A stretch of DNA of 64,000 nucleotides from JBBRHQ01 sp963815645 (GCA_963815645.1 CAWFHL010000002.1:124001-188000); one strand, 5' to 3'. Shown: positions 15,364-27,502, counted from the first letter of the stretch. Notes: generated from the letters alone by a model not told the origin. A program made the numbers and translations.

Positions 15364-15400
15364 CGAACCGCGCAGTCTAGAGCGAGATAATCCCGAAGCG

Positions 15401-15784
15401 ATGCCGGCAGAGCACGTCGAGCTGGTGCGAAGCGGTTACGAGATGTTCGCCCGCGGCGATCTCGATGGTGTTCTGAATCTCTGCGACGAGGAGATTGAGC
15501 TGGTCGCCTTCGATCCGGCGCCGACGAGTTTCCACGGGCGCACTGGGGTGGGGGACTTCCTGGCCCGGCTGTTCGGTTCATTCGACGAATTCCGCCTCGA
15601 GCCGGAGCGGTTCGTGGAGGAGGACGAGCGCGTCCTGGTCCTACTTCGCAACCGGGCTCGAACGGGGTCGATCGAGGTTGATCAGCCCGGCGGGCACCTG
15701 TGGACGATCCGTGACGGAAAGGCTTTTCGGATGGTTGTCTATCAGGACAAGGACGAGGCGCTGGAGGCGATCGGCGCCGGCTAG
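15401..15784 (+). CDS. SnoaL-like/NTF2-fold protein
   Basis: A 127-residue SnoaL-like protein: HVELVRSGYEMFARGDLDGVLNLCDEEIELVAF is the usual first helix and strand, followed by FHGRTGVGDFLARLF and a C-terminal region with GGHLWTIRDGKAFRMVVYQDKDEALEA. That last phrase is typical of the nuclear-transport-factor-2-like family of unknown substrate that is abundant in soil actinobacteria. A GATAAT -10 box ends nine bases before the ATG, so the mRNA is probably leaderless; the divergent tRNA-Arg shares this short intergenic region. Confidence 0.8.
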   Translation: MPAEHVELVRSGYEMFARGDLDGVLNLCDEEIELVAFDPAPTSFHGRTGVGDFLARLFGSFDEFRLEPERFVEEDERVLVLLRNRARTGSIEVDQPGGHLWTIRDGKAFRMVVYQDKDEALEAIGAG

Positions 15785-15807
15785 CGCTCCGCCTCTAGGC
15801 TGCCGGA

Positions 15808-16776
15808 ATGGACCTCTCCGTCGCCTTTCTCGGCACAGGCGGCTCGGTGCCGACAGCGCGCCGAGCCACCGCGAGCCTGCTCGTCGCCCGCGGGGGCGAG
15901 CGGTTGATGTTCGATTGCGGCGAGGGCACGCAGCGCCAGATGCAGCGCTCGCTGGGCCTCGTCCAGGTCGACGAGATCTACCTCACCCACTTCCACGCCG
16001 ACCACTTCCTCGGCCTGCCCGGGCTGATCAAGACCTATGACCTGACCGAGCGCGAACGGCCGCTGACGGTCTACGGGCCGCCGGGCCTGCGCGGTCTCTT
16101 CGGGGTGCTGCGGCCGCTCCTCGGCCGCAGCCGTTTCGAGATCTCGCTGGTCGAGGTCGAGCCCGGCGAGGCGGTCGCCCGGAACGGCTATGTGATCCGC
16201 TGCTTCGCGGTCGAGCACCGGGTCAGGGCCTGTGGATACTCGCTGGCCGAAGAGGATCGCCCCGGCCGCTTCGATGCCGAGGCGGCGATTGCGCTCGGTG
16301 TCCCCGAGGGCCCTGCGTTCGGGGCGCTGCAGAGCGGCGAGAGCGTCGAGGGTGACTCGGGAACGGTGACCCCGGCGAAGGTGATGGGCGAGGCCCGTCA
16401 GGGGAGAACGGTGGTGATCAGCGGCGACACGGCGCCGTGCGTGGCGACCGCGGAGGCCGCCCGGGGCGCCGAGCTGCTGATCCATGACGCGAGCTTCGCC
16501 GAAGAGGAAGCCCAGCGTGCGGCGGAGACAGGCCACTCGACCGCCGGTCAGGCGGCGGCACTGGCGCGGGAAGCGGAGGTGAAGATGCTGGCCCTGGTCC
16601 ACATATCCTCCCGCTACCACGTCGGCTCGGTGCTGGAGGAGGCCAGGGAGGTGTTCGGGAACTGCGTCGCGCCGCGCGACTTCGATCTGGTCGAGATCCC
16701 CTTCCCGGAGCGTGGCGATCCGCAGCTGATCCCGAGCGGAGCAAAGGACCGAGAGGAGGTCCCCGCCGAGGAATGA
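15808..16776 (+). CDS. rnz: ribonuclease Z
   Basis: A 322-residue tRNA 3'-endonuclease of the MBL fold. The motif HFHADHFLGLPGL (H61, H63, D65, H66) is diagnostic of RNase Z, the N-terminal LGTGGSVPTARR and DCGEGTQRQ are also conserved, and later metal ligands appear as SGDT and in the HSTAGQAA segment. It removes 3' trailers from tRNA precursors. A TAGGCT box lies seven bases before the ATG, so the transcript is probably leaderless. Its position close to a tRNA gene lacking an encoded CCA fits its role. Confidence 0.93.
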   Translation: MDLSVAFLGTGGSVPTARRATASLLVARGGERLMFDCGEGTQRQMQRSLGLVQVDEIYLTHFHADHFLGLPGLIKTYDLTERERPLTVYGPPGLRGLFGVLRPLLGRSRFEISLVEVEPGEAVARNGYVIRCFAVEHRVRACGYSLAEEDRPGRFDAEAAIALGVPEGPAFGALQSGESVEGDSGTVTPAKVMGEARQGRTVVISGDTAPCVATAEAARGAELLIHDASFAEEEAQRAAETGHSTAGQAAALAREAEVKMLALVHISSRYHVGSVLEEAREVFGNCVAPRDFDLVEIPFPERGDPQLIPSGAKDREEVPAEE

Positions 16777-16805
16777 CCGCCCGCGGTCGCCGCTGCCGGC
16801 GCTGC

Positions 16806-16811
16806 TAGGCT
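16806..16811 (+). promoter_or_regulatory. -10 box of the pyr operon
   Basis: TAGGCT matches the TANNNT pattern used across the window. Transcription would start near 16818, only a few bases before the PyrR hairpin, giving a leader of about 45 bases. No clear -35 is seen. Confidence 0.45.
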
Positions 16812-16823
16812 CCCCCGGTCGGT

Positions 16824-16856
16824 TCCTTTAATCCGGTCCAGCGAGGCCAGTAAGGA
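16824..16856 (+). promoter_or_regulatory. PyrR-binding RNA hairpin overlapping the pyrR Shine-Dalgarno
   Basis: TCCTTTA (16824-16830) pairs with TAAGGA (16851-16856), and GGTC pairs with GGCC around the loop element CAGCGA. The string CCGGTCCAGCGAGGCC closely resembles the conserved PyrR-binding loop (TCCAGAGAGGCT in Bacillus). The 3' strand contains the AAGGAG that should bind the ribosome for the TTG start at 16864. PyrR bound with UMP would therefore hide the ribosome site, the translational mode described for mycobacteria, rather than terminate transcription. Confidence 0.8.
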
Positions 16857-16863
16857 GCGAGTT

Positions 16864-17481
16864 TTGAGTGAGACGGTCGTGCTCGAGCGCGACGATCTGA
16901 GGCGGACCCTGCGGCGGATCGCCCACGAGGTCGTCGAGAAGAACCCCGATCCGGCCGGCTTGGCCGTGGTCGGGATCCACACTCGCGGAGCAGTCCTCGC
17001 CGCCCGCCTGCACTTGATTCTCGGGGAGCTGATCGGCGCCGGGGCGGAGATCCCGCTCGGCGACATCGACATCTCCTTCTACCGCGATGACATCGCCCGC
17101 CGAGCCCCCGGCGCGCAGCCGGTGGTACACGCCTCTCACCTCGATTTCGATCTCTCGAGGCTCACCGTGGTGCTCGTCGACGACGTCCTCTTCACCGGGC
17201 GCACGGTGCGCGCTGCGGTAGAGGCGCTGTTCGACTACGGGCGCCCGGATCGGGTGCAGCTGGCAGTTCTCTGTGACCGCGGTCACAGGGAGCTGCCGAT
17301 CCGCCCCGATTACGTCGGCAAAAATCTGCCGACGGCCCGCGACCAGCGGGTCAACGTGAGGCTCGAGGAGACCGACGGGGCGGAGATGGTGACGATCAGC
17401 GGCGAGATCGGCTCCAGCAACGGAGCAAGCGGCGCCGGATTGAAGGCCGGGGCCGGCGAGGACGGAGGGAGCGGAGGATGA
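16864..17481 (+). CDS. pyrR: bifunctional pyr operon regulator / uracil phosphoribosyltransferase
   Basis: A 205-residue PyrR. The PRPP-binding loop VVLVDDVLFTGRTVRAA is near the middle, with GIHTRGAVLAARL before it and a long C-terminal extension (ISGEIGSSNGASGAGLKAG) of low complexity beyond the usual 175-190 residues. PyrR binds pyr mRNA in response to UMP and also has weak uracil phosphoribosyltransferase activity. The TTG start follows a strong AAGGAG at good distance. It leads the pyrimidine operon and overlaps pyrB by four bases. Confidence 0.95.
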   Translation: MSETVVLERDDLRRTLRRIAHEVVEKNPDPAGLAVVGIHTRGAVLAARLHLILGELIGAGAEIPLGDIDISFYRDDIARRAPGAQPVVHASHLDFDLSRLTVVLVDDVLFTGRTVRAAVEALFDYGRPDRVQLAVLCDRGHRELPIRPDYVGKNLPTARDQRVNVRLEETDGAEMVTISGEIGSSNGASGAGLKAGAGEDGGSGG

Positions 17482-18437
17482 GGCACCTGCTGACGATCGA
17501 GCAGCTCTCGCGGGAGCAGATCGAGGCGATTCTCGAGCGGGCGGAGAGCTTCGCCGAAGTAGGGCGGCGCGACATCAAGAAGGTGCCGACCCTGCGAGGC
17601 AGGACGATCGTCAGCCTCTTCTATGAGTCCAGCACAAGGACCAGTTCCTCCTTCGAGCTTGCGGCAAAGCGACTCTCGGCCGACCTCGTCTCGGTCAAGG
17701 CGGCCGGCTCATCGGTCGACAAGGGCGAGTCGCTGAAGGACACGGTCGCCACTCTCTCCGCCTACGACCCGGCGGCAATCATCCTCCGCCATCCCTATGC
17801 CGGCGCCGCACAGCTGGTCGCCGGCTGGACCGAGGCCGCCGTGATCAACGCCGGAGACGGCAAGCACGAGCACCCGAGCCAGGCGCTGCTCGACGTCTAC
17901 ACGCTTCGCCGCAGGGTCGGCTCGCTGGAGGGAAGACGGATCTGGATCGTCGGCGACGTCCTGCACAGCCGGGTCGCGCGCTCAAACTTGATCGCCTTCC
18001 AGCGAATGGGGGCGGAGGTCACCCTCTGCGGCCCGCCGACCCTGATCCCGCGCGGGATCGAGAACACCGGCTGCGAGATCGCGCACTCGCTCGACGGGGT
18101 CGGCGAGGCCGACGTGATCTACGCCCTGCGGATGCAGAACGAGCGGATGAGCGGGACCTTCGTCCCGTCGGTCCGCGAGTACGCGGCGCACTTCCAGATC
18201 GACGCTCGACGGCTCGGTCCGCGCCAGCTGCTGATGCACCCTGGTCCGGTCAACAGGGGGGTCGAGCTCTCGGGCGAGGTGATCGACTGCGATCAGTCGC
18301 TGATCGCCGAGCAGGTCGCCTCCGGGCTGGTGGTGCGGATGGCGATCCTCTTCGAGATCCTCACCGGGGGCGAGCGGCCGGAGGCCCTCTCCGAGCATGG
18401 GGACCAGGCTCCGGCGCCGATCGGGCAACCGGCTTGA
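17478..18437 (+). CDS. pyrB: aspartate carbamoyltransferase catalytic subunit
   Basis: A 319-residue ATCase catalytic chain joining carbamoyl phosphate and aspartate in UMP synthesis. The carbamoyl-phosphate loop STRTSSSFELAAKRL, the HEHPSQALLDVYTL segment and the C-terminal HPGPVNRGVE are all intact. The start overlaps the stop of pyrR (ATGA) and the stop overlaps the TTG of pyrC. No regulatory subunit (pyrI) is present, as in other Gram-positive-type operons, so control is expected at the RNA level through PyrR. Confidence 0.97.
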   Translation: MRHLLTIEQLSREQIEAILERAESFAEVGRRDIKKVPTLRGRTIVSLFYESSTRTSSSFELAAKRLSADLVSVKAAGSSVDKGESLKDTVATLSAYDPAAIILRHPYAGAAQLVAGWTEAAVINAGDGKHEHPSQALLDVYTLRRRVGSLEGRRIWIVGDVLHSRVARSNLIAFQRMGAEVTLCGPPTLIPRGIENTGCEIAHSLDGVGEADVIYALRMQNERMSGTFVPSVREYAAHFQIDARRLGPRQLLMHPGPVNRGVELSGEVIDCDQSLIAEQVASGLVVRMAILFEILTGGERPEALSEHGDQAPAPIGQPA

Positions 18438-19783
18438 GCGCTTCCCGGGAGAAGCTCACCGCTCGCGACGCGGCGCCCGCCGAGCTGCTGATCCGCGGCG
18501 CCATCCTGCTCGACCCCGGTTCAGGGATCGAGGGCTCCCACGACATTCTCATCCGGGCCGGTGAGATCGCCGAAGTCGCCGCGCCGGGGTCGGCCGAGGC
18601 CGAGGGGGCGGAGGTGGTCGAGGCCGAGGGGCTGCACGCCTTCCCGGCCTTCTTCGACCCGCACGTCCACCTTCGCACTCCGGGCCAAGAGTACGAGGAG
18701 GACATCGAGACGGGCACCCGGGCGGCGGCGGCCGGTGGCTACTGCGGGATCATCGCGATGGCGAACACCGAGCCCAGCGTCTCCGATGCCACCGACGTCG
18801 AAGCCCTCCATGACAGGGCCAGAGCGGAGGCATCGGTCCCGGTGGCCTTCACCGCGACGGTCACCCGCGGCATGCGTGGCGAGGAGCTGACTGAGATGGC
18901 CGAGCTCCGCGAGGCCGGCGCGATCGGCTTCTCGGATGACGGACTGCCGATCCGAAGCGCCCGGATCATGCGCCGGGCGCTCTCCTACCAGCGCCTCTGC
19001 GGGGGCGTCATCGCCCTGCACGAGGAGGATCCGGAGCTGTCCGGCAATGGGGTGATGCACGAAGGCCCGGTCTCTGCGACGCTCGGCCTCAGCGGCATCC
19101 CGTCGATCTCCGAGTCGACGATGGTCGCCCGTGACGCCGCGATCGCCGCCTACGAGGGGGCGAGGATCCACGTCCAGCATCTCTCGGCGAAAGAGTCGGT
19201 CGAGGCGGCCCGGGCGGCGAAGGCGGCCGGGTTGGCGATCTCCTGCGAAGCCACTCCGCATCATCTCTGCCTCACCGACGAGGCCGTGCGCAGCCTCGAC
19301 GCCTCCCGGCACAAGATGAACCCTCCGCTTCGGGCCGAAGACGATCGACAGAGCCTGCTCGAGGGACTGCGCCACGGGACAATCGACTGCATCGCGACCG
19401 ATCACGCGCCGCATCTTGCCGAGGAGAAGGAGGTGCCCTTCGAGGCGGCGGCGATGGGCGTCACCGGCCTGGAGACGGCTTTCGCAGCGCTCCATACCAA
19501 CCTGGTCGTGCCGGGGACCCTGGGGCTGGAGCTGCTGGTCGAGAAGCTGGGCTGCGGCGGAGAGCCGTTCGGCGTGCCCCGCGCGTCGCTGTCGCCCGGC
19601 TGCGAGGCCAACCTAACGCTGTGCGACCTCGAGACCGAGTGGGTGGTGGGGGAGGAGGGCTACGAGAGCCGCTCCGCCAACTCCTGGTGCGCGGGGGAGA
19701 CCCTGCGCGGCAGGGTGCAGATGACGGTCGCCGCCGGGCGGGTCGCCTACAGGCTGCGCAGCTTCTCCCTGGGGGTGGCCTAG
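18434..19783 (+). CDS. pyrC: dihydroorotase
   Basis: A 449-residue type I dihydroorotase, an amidohydrolase that closes the dihydroorotate ring. Metal ligands are in DPHVHLRTPGQEYEE, the later histidines in VQHLSAKES and ATPHHLCLTDE, and the aspartate in CIATDHAPHL. Length is normal. The TTG start overlaps the TGA of pyrB (TTGA). An N-terminal region of about 40 residues (LLIRGAILLDPGSGIEGSHDI) forms the small beta-sandwich domain usual for this class. Confidence 0.96.
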   Translation: MSASREKLTARDAAPAELLIRGAILLDPGSGIEGSHDILIRAGEIAEVAAPGSAEAEGAEVVEAEGLHAFPAFFDPHVHLRTPGQEYEEDIETGTRAAAAGGYCGIIAMANTEPSVSDATDVEALHDRARAEASVPVAFTATVTRGMRGEELTEMAELREAGAIGFSDDGLPIRSARIMRRALSYQRLCGGVIALHEEDPELSGNGVMHEGPVSATLGLSGIPSISESTMVARDAAIAAYEGARIHVQHLSAKESVEAARAAKAAGLAISCEATPHHLCLTDEAVRSLDASRHKMNPPLRAEDDRQSLLEGLRHGTIDCIATDHAPHLAEEKEVPFEAAAMGVTGLETAFAALHTNLVVPGTLGLELLVEKLGCGGEPFGVPRASLSPGCEANLTLCDLETEWVVGEEGYESRSANSWCAGETLRGRVQMTVAAGRVAYRLRSFSLGVA

Positions 19784-19803
19784 ATGCCGGGCAGGGGACA
19801 GAG

Positions 19804-20337
19804 GTGAAGCTCGAGCGCCAGAGAGCGGTCCTGGTCGTGGTCGACGTGCAGGAGGCCTTCCGCAAGGCGGTGCCGAGATTTGACCAAGTCGCCGCTGCGG
19901 CAAGCGCCTTGGTACAGGGAGCCGCGGCGATGGACGTGCCGATCGTGGTCACCGAGCAATACCCGCAGGGGCTCGGCCGCACCGTCCCCGCGGTGGCGGG
20001 GCACCTGCCGGACGGTACGGAGCCGGTGGAGAAGGTGCGCTTCTCCGCCGCCGAGGCAGAGGGCTTCGACCTTGGCGGGCGCGACCAGGCGCTCCTCTGC
20101 GGGATCGAGGCACATGTCTGCGTCAACCAGACGACGCTAGACCTGCTCGATCGTGGCATCGAGGTGCAGGTGGTGGCCGACGCCGTCGCCTCCCGGACCG
20201 AGGAGAACCGCGAGGTGGGGCTGCGTCGGGCGGAGTGCGCCGGCGCCGGGCTGACAAGCGTCGAGACCGCCCTGTTCGAGCTGCTCGGGGGCTCGGACGC
20301 GCCGGAGTTCAAGCAGGTCCAGGAGCTCGTCAAGTGA
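19804..20337 (+). CDS. isochorismatase-family cysteine hydrolase
   Basis: A 177-residue cysteine hydrolase. The catalytic aspartate is in VVVDVQEAF, the lysine in VEKVRFSA, and the cysteine in EAHVCVNQTTLDLL, so the D-K-C triad is complete. The family includes nicotinamidases and many hydrolases of unknown substrate; the form with TEQYPQGLG after the first strand is the YcaC/hydrolase-like subgroup. It sits inside the pyrimidine operon and overlaps carA by four bases, suggesting co-expression, but no known pyrimidine step needs it. Confidence 0.85.
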   Translation: MKLERQRAVLVVVDVQEAFRKAVPRFDQVAAAASALVQGAAAMDVPIVVTEQYPQGLGRTVPAVAGHLPDGTEPVEKVRFSAAEAEGFDLGGRDQALLCGIEAHVCVNQTTLDLLDRGIEVQVVADAVASRTEENREVGLRRAECAGAGLTSVETALFELLGGSDAPEFKQVQELVK

Positions 20338-21452
20338 GCGCCGGGGACGCCTACGTGCTGCTCGAGGACGGTGCCCGTTTCGACGGGATTGCCTGCGCGG
20401 CCGAGGATGAGGCGCTCGGCGAAGTCGTTTTCAACACCTCGATGACCGGCTACCAGGAGGCGGTAACCGACCCCTCCTACGCGGGCCAGATCATCACCTT
20501 CACATATCCGCTGATCGGCAACTACGGGGTCTCGGCCGAGGCGATGGAGTCGGAGCGGGTCCACGCCCGGGCGGTGATCATGCGAGATCCAAAGAACGGC
20601 GAGGACGTGGCCAGCGCCGAAGGCGGTTGGCTGGACTGGCTGACCGACCGCGGAGTCGTCGCGATCGGGGGCGTCGACACCCGAGCGCTGGTCCGCCACA
20701 TCCGCGAGCAGGGCGCGATGCGCGGCGGAGTGTTCGCGGCCGGCAGATCCGAGAACGAGGCCGTGGGGATGATCCGCTCCGAGCCGGCGATGAGCGGCGC
20801 CGACCTGGCGGCGACGGTCACCCCGACCGAGCCGGTGCGGCTGGAGGGCGCCGGTCCGCACGTGGTCGGGATCGATACCGGGATCAAGTCGAGCATCATC
20901 CGCCAGCTGCGCGAGCGGCGGTGCCGGCTTACCCTGATGCCCTGCTCGGCGGCGGCCCAGGAGGTGCTCGACCAGGAGCCCGACCTCGTCTTCCTCGCCA
21001 ACGGCCCCGGCGACCCGGCGGCGCTCGACGCGGTGGTGGAGACCGTCAGGGAGCTGATCGGCAAGCGGCCGATCGTCGGTATCTGTCTCGGCCACCAGCT
21101 TCTATGCCGCGCGGTCGGTCTGGAGACGTTCAAGCTGCGGTTCGGCCACCGCGGCGCCAACCACCCCGTCAAGGACCTGAAGACGGGCAAGATCGACATA
21201 ACTTCGCAAAACCATGGCTTCGCGGTGAGCGGGCCGGGCGGCGACCCGACGATCGAGGGTGACGAGCCGGTGCGCTGGGAGACGGATTTCGGCGCCGCCG
21301 AGCTGTCCCATCTCAACCTCTACGATCGCACGGTCGAGGGGCTGGTCCTGCGGGACGTCGCCGGCGCCACCGTCCAATACCACCCGGAGGCGGGGCCGGG
21401 GCCGCACGACGCCCGCTACCTGTTCGACCGCTTCCTGGAGCTGGCGGCATGA
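20334..21452 (+). CDS. carA: carbamoyl-phosphate synthase small subunit (glutaminase)
   Basis: A 372-residue glutamine amidotransferase subunit. The N-terminal domain includes FNTSMTGYQEAVTDPSYAGQI; the class I glutaminase domain has the nucleophile in GICLGHQLLCRAVG and the His/Glu pair in VQYHPEAGPGPHDA. It supplies ammonia to carB. The GTG start overlaps the stop of the cysteine hydrolase gene (GTGA). Carbamoyl phosphate would feed both pyrB here and arginine synthesis elsewhere. Confidence 0.97.
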   Translation: MSAGDAYVLLEDGARFDGIACAAEDEALGEVVFNTSMTGYQEAVTDPSYAGQIITFTYPLIGNYGVSAEAMESERVHARAVIMRDPKNGEDVASAEGGWLDWLTDRGVVAIGGVDTRALVRHIREQGAMRGGVFAAGRSENEAVGMIRSEPAMSGADLAATVTPTEPVRLEGAGPHVVGIDTGIKSSIIRQLRERRCRLTLMPCSAAAQEVLDQEPDLVFLANGPGDPAALDAVVETVRELIGKRPIVGICLGHQLLCRAVGLETFKLRFGHRGANHPVKDLKTGKIDITSQNHGFAVSGPGGDPTIEGDEPVRWETDFGAAELSHLNLYDRTVEGLVLRDVAGATVQYHPEAGPGPHDARYLFDRFLELAA

Positions 21453-22063
21453 TCTGGCCGCCGCCGCGGGACCCGCTGTGCGGATCGATCGTCCGGCTGG
21501 AGCCGCTCGACGGCTCCCATGAGGCGGCGATGCGCGAGGTTGCCTCCGATCCCGAGATCTGGACCTGGATGGACCGCGGGATCCCCGAGGACCCCGAGGC
21601 CTTCGGGCGCTGGTTCGCGACGCGTCTGGCCGCCTCGCAGGCGGGTTCGGAGTGGTGCTTCGCGACGCGGGCATCGGACGGCATGGTGCTTGGCTCCTCC
21701 TCCTACCTGGCGGTGCGACCCGAGCACAGCGGGTTGGAGATCGGCTGGACCTGGCTGAATCCCTCTGCCTGGCGCCGCGGCGCAAACCTTGAGGCGAAGC
21801 TGCTGATGATGCGCCTCGCCTTCGAGCAGCTCGGCGCGATCCGGGTCGAGTTCAAGACCGACGCCCGCAACCGGCGCTCGCGGGCCGCGCTGGAGGGGCT
21901 GCCGGCCACCTTCGAGGGCGTCTTTCGAAGGCACATGCTGATGCCCGGGATCGGAGTCCGCGACTCGGCCTACTACTCGATCACCGACGAGGAGTGGCCG
22001 GGAGTGAGGTCGGGTCTCGAACGCCGGCTGACCGATCACTCGACTGCCCCGGCGCGGAGTTGA
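21449..22063 (+). CDS. GNAT family N-acetyltransferase (RimJ/RimL-like)
   Basis: A 204-residue acetyltransferase of the RimJ/RimL subgroup. LEPLDGSHEAAMREVASDPEIW opens the fold, LEIGWTWLNPSAWRRGANLEAKLLM forms the acetyl-CoA region, and FKTDARNRRSRAALEGLPATFEGVFRRHML is the typical C-terminal signature. The acceptor, a protein N terminus or a small amine, is unknown. The ATG overlaps the stop of carA (ATGA), so it is translated with the pyrimidine genes although it has no known link to them. Confidence 0.88.
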   Translation: MIWPPPRDPLCGSIVRLEPLDGSHEAAMREVASDPEIWTWMDRGIPEDPEAFGRWFATRLAASQAGSEWCFATRASDGMVLGSSSYLAVRPEHSGLEIGWTWLNPSAWRRGANLEAKLLMMRLAFEQLGAIRVEFKTDARNRRSRAALEGLPATFEGVFRRHMLMPGIGVRDSAYYSITDEEWPGVRSGLERRLTDHSTAPARS

Positions 22064-22082
22064 GGCGGCGTTGGAGGCGACG

Positions 22083-22536
22083 ATGAGCGAACCAACGCCG
22101 GCAGACCCCGAGATCGTCGCGCGCAACCTCGAGGCCGCGGAGAGATTGCGCGACCTCTATGAGCGCGAGGGCCCCTGGGGCGTGCTCGAGCGCTACGAGG
22201 AGTGCTTCCATCCGGACGCGATCTGGGAACCCGCAGTCTCGGCGTTCGGCTCCGTCAGTTATTCGGGGCGCGAGGGAATGGAGCGCTGGATCAACGACAT
22301 GGAGGCCGTCGCGACCGAGTACACGCAGGTGATCGTGGAGGTCGATGCAGTGGGCGAGCGCCACGTCATCGCCGTCGGCACGATGCGGATCGTCGGCCGG
22401 GAGAGCGGGCTGGCCTTTGAGGGCGACTACGCGCAGGTCTGGGAAGTCGCGGAGGGCAGGATGAAGTCGATGCGCGCCTACCTCAGCCACGCCGAGGCGG
22501 AACAAGCGGCTCGCAGGATCGAACGTGGGGAGGACG

Positions 22537-22550
<14 letters not shown>
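22083..22550 (+). CDS. SnoaL-like/NTF2-fold protein
   Basis: A 155-residue protein with the SnoaL-like pattern: NLEAAERLRDLYEREGPWGVLERYEECFHPDAIWEP, then GREGMERWINDM and a C-terminal YAQVWEVAEGRMKSMRAYLSHAEAEQAA. The ATG at 22083 is preferred to a TTG at 22071 because GGAGGCG lies just upstream. It lies between carA and carB and overlaps the carB start by 14 bases. Ligand and function are unknown; a link to pyrimidine metabolism is not supported by anything beyond position. Confidence 0.78.
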
Positions 22551-25651
<3,101 letters not shown>

Positions 25652-25659
<8 letters not shown>

Positions 25660-26518
25660 GGGCCCGGACGGGCGCGTCCTCGCTCCGTTCGCGCGGCGCC
25701 GGTGCGAGGTCGTGGGCAACCGGGAGGCCGGGGGGTACCGGATCTTCTCGCTGCTCGACGGCGGGGGCCCGACGCCGAAGCCGGGACAGTTCTACATGCT
25801 GGCGACCCGACGCCACTGGAATGAGAGCCGCGAGCGGCCCTTCCTTCCGCGGGCCTTCTCCGTGGCGGCGGCGGGACGCGCCGCCGAGGGGACGCGGCTC
25901 GATTTCCTGGTCGAGGAAGTCGGGCCGGGCACCGGCAGGCTCTGCCGGCTCACAGATGGCGAGGAGGTCTGGGTAAACGGCCCGCTGGGGCGGCCCTTCT
26001 CGGCTCCCTCGGAGCTCTCCGCGGAGGCCGTCGGGGCGATCCTGGTGGGCGGCGGCATCGGCATCGCCCCGCTGGCGATCCTGCGCAGGCGACTGGCCGG
26101 TTCCGGCGTCCCCGCCCGGGTCCTGCTCGGATTTCGCGATCGCCGCCACTCAGGCGGGGTCGAGGAGCTGTTCGACTGCAGCGAGGTGAGGCTGGCCAGC
26201 GAGGACGGGCACTGCGGGCACCGCGGTTTCGTCACAGATCTCCTCACCCTGATCCTCGCCGGCGATGATGCTGCCGGGGCCGTCGTCTACGCCTGCGGGC
26301 CCCCGGCGATGCTGGAGGCCGTGCGGCTGATCTGCGCGGAGCGCGGCGCTGCCTGCGAGCTGGCGATGGAATCAGGGATGGCGTGCGGCTACGGGGCGTG
26401 CTTCGGCTGTGCCGTGCCGCTTGCCGGGGGCGGTTACATGCGGCTCTGCGTCGACGGGCCGACGGTCCGCGCCGAGCAGCTGACGTCTGCCCTGGTCGAG
26501 GGCTCGGGACACCGGTGA
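25652..26518 (+). CDS. pyrK: dihydroorotate dehydrogenase B, electron transfer subunit
   Basis: A 288-residue ferredoxin-reductase-like subunit that carries electrons from PyrD to NAD. The FAD-binding region includes ERPFLPRAFSV, the NAD-binding part GAILVGGGIGIAPLAIL, and the C-terminal 2Fe-2S cysteines are in CGYGACFGCAVPL and YMRLCVDGP. The GTG start overlaps the end of carB by eight bases. Its presence shows that this organism uses the NAD-linked class 1B enzyme rather than a quinone-linked one. Confidence 0.93.
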
Positions 26519-27438
26519 GCGTCGACCTCTCCACCGAGCTCTGCGGCATCCCCCTGGCCCATCCGGTGATCAACGCCTCGGGCACCTTCGACGCGATCGC
26601 CGCCCGCCGTGCCTACGGCGACGCGCTGTTGGAGGCGTTCCCCTTCTCCGCCTTCGTCTCGAAGACGATCACCCCCGAGCAACGGGACGGGAACGGGCCC
26701 CCGCGGCTGTGGGAGGCCCCTGCCGGGATGATCAACTCGATCGGGCTTCCCAACAAGGGTCTGGCGGGTTTCCTCGAGCAGGACCTCCCGGCGCTGGCCG
26801 AGTTGCCGGTGCCGCTGGTGGTCTCGGTGATGGCGACCAGCGCCGAAGGCTTCGCCCGGCTCGTGAGCGGCGTCGCGGAGCGCGAGGCGGTCGCGGCGCT
26901 GGAGCTGAACGTCTCCTGTCCAAACGTCCACTCGGGGCTGATCGTCGGCGAGCAGCCGCGGGAGACAGCGAGCCTGCTGGAGGCGCTGCGCCCGCTGACC
27001 GCAAAGCCGCTGATCGTCAAGCTGACCCCGAACGTCGCCGATCCCGCCTCGATCGCGGTCGCCGCCGAGGCCGCCGGCGCCGATGCGGTCTCCCTGATCA
27101 ACACCCTGAAGGCGATGGCAATCGATCCACGGACGCTGGAGCCGTGGCTCGGGGCCGGTCGCGGCGGGCTCTCCGGCACCGCGGTGCGGGCAGTGGCGCT
27201 CGAGCAGGTCCGCGCTGTCAGCGACGCCGTCTCGATTCCGGTGATCGGCATGGGAGGGGTCAGTTGCGGGGCCGACGCGCTCGAAATGGTCGCCGCCGGG
27301 GCGACCCTGGTGGCGGTCGGGACGGAGAGCTTCCGCGACCCCGCGGCCGGCTCAAGGGTGCTCGCGGAGCTCCGCCACGGGCTCGAGCGCGGCGCTCCTT
27401 CAGCTCCGGACCTGAGGCTGAAGTTGAGGTACAGGTGA
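26515..27438 (+). CDS. pyrD: dihydroorotate dehydrogenase B, catalytic subunit
   Basis: A 307-residue FMN-binding class 1B dihydroorotate dehydrogenase. VINASGTFDA opens the barrel, FVSKTITPEQRDGNGPPRL and the active-site NVSCPNV (catalytic Cys) follow, and the FMN phosphate site is IGMGGVSCGADALEM near the end. The GTG start overlaps the stop of pyrK (GTGA). It is the last gene of the operon; pyrF and pyrE are not in the window. A separate promoter for mihF follows after 27438. Confidence 0.96.
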   Translation: MSVDLSTELCGIPLAHPVINASGTFDAIAARRAYGDALLEAFPFSAFVSKTITPEQRDGNGPPRLWEAPAGMINSIGLPNKGLAGFLEQDLPALAELPVPLVVSVMATSAEGFARLVSGVAEREAVAALELNVSCPNVHSGLIVGEQPRETASLLEALRPLTAKPLIVKLTPNVADPASIAVAAEAAGADAVSLINTLKAMAIDPRTLEPWLGAGRGGLSGTAVRAVALEQVRAVSDAVSIPVIGMGGVSCGADALEMVAAGATLVAVGTESFRDPAAGSRVLAELRHGLERGAPSAPDLRLKLRYR

Positions 27439-27465
27439 ATTTGCTCGAAAATCGCGTAATCCCCC

Positions 27466-27493
27466 TTGCGCGCGCTTGAACCCGACCTATAAT
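27466..27493 (+). promoter_or_regulatory. mihF promoter (leaderless)
   Basis: TTGCGC at 27466-27471 and a consensus TATAAT at 27488-27493, spaced 16 bases. The expected start site is at about 27500, two to four bases before the ATG of mihF, so the mRNA should have essentially no leader. Confidence 0.75.
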
Positions 27494-27502
27494 CGCGCCC
27501 GC

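Noticed and set aside
19461..21095. 544-residue minus-strand frame across pyrC, the hydrolase and carA
   Set aside because: It spans three well-supported plus-strand genes with four-base overlaps and shows no family motif.
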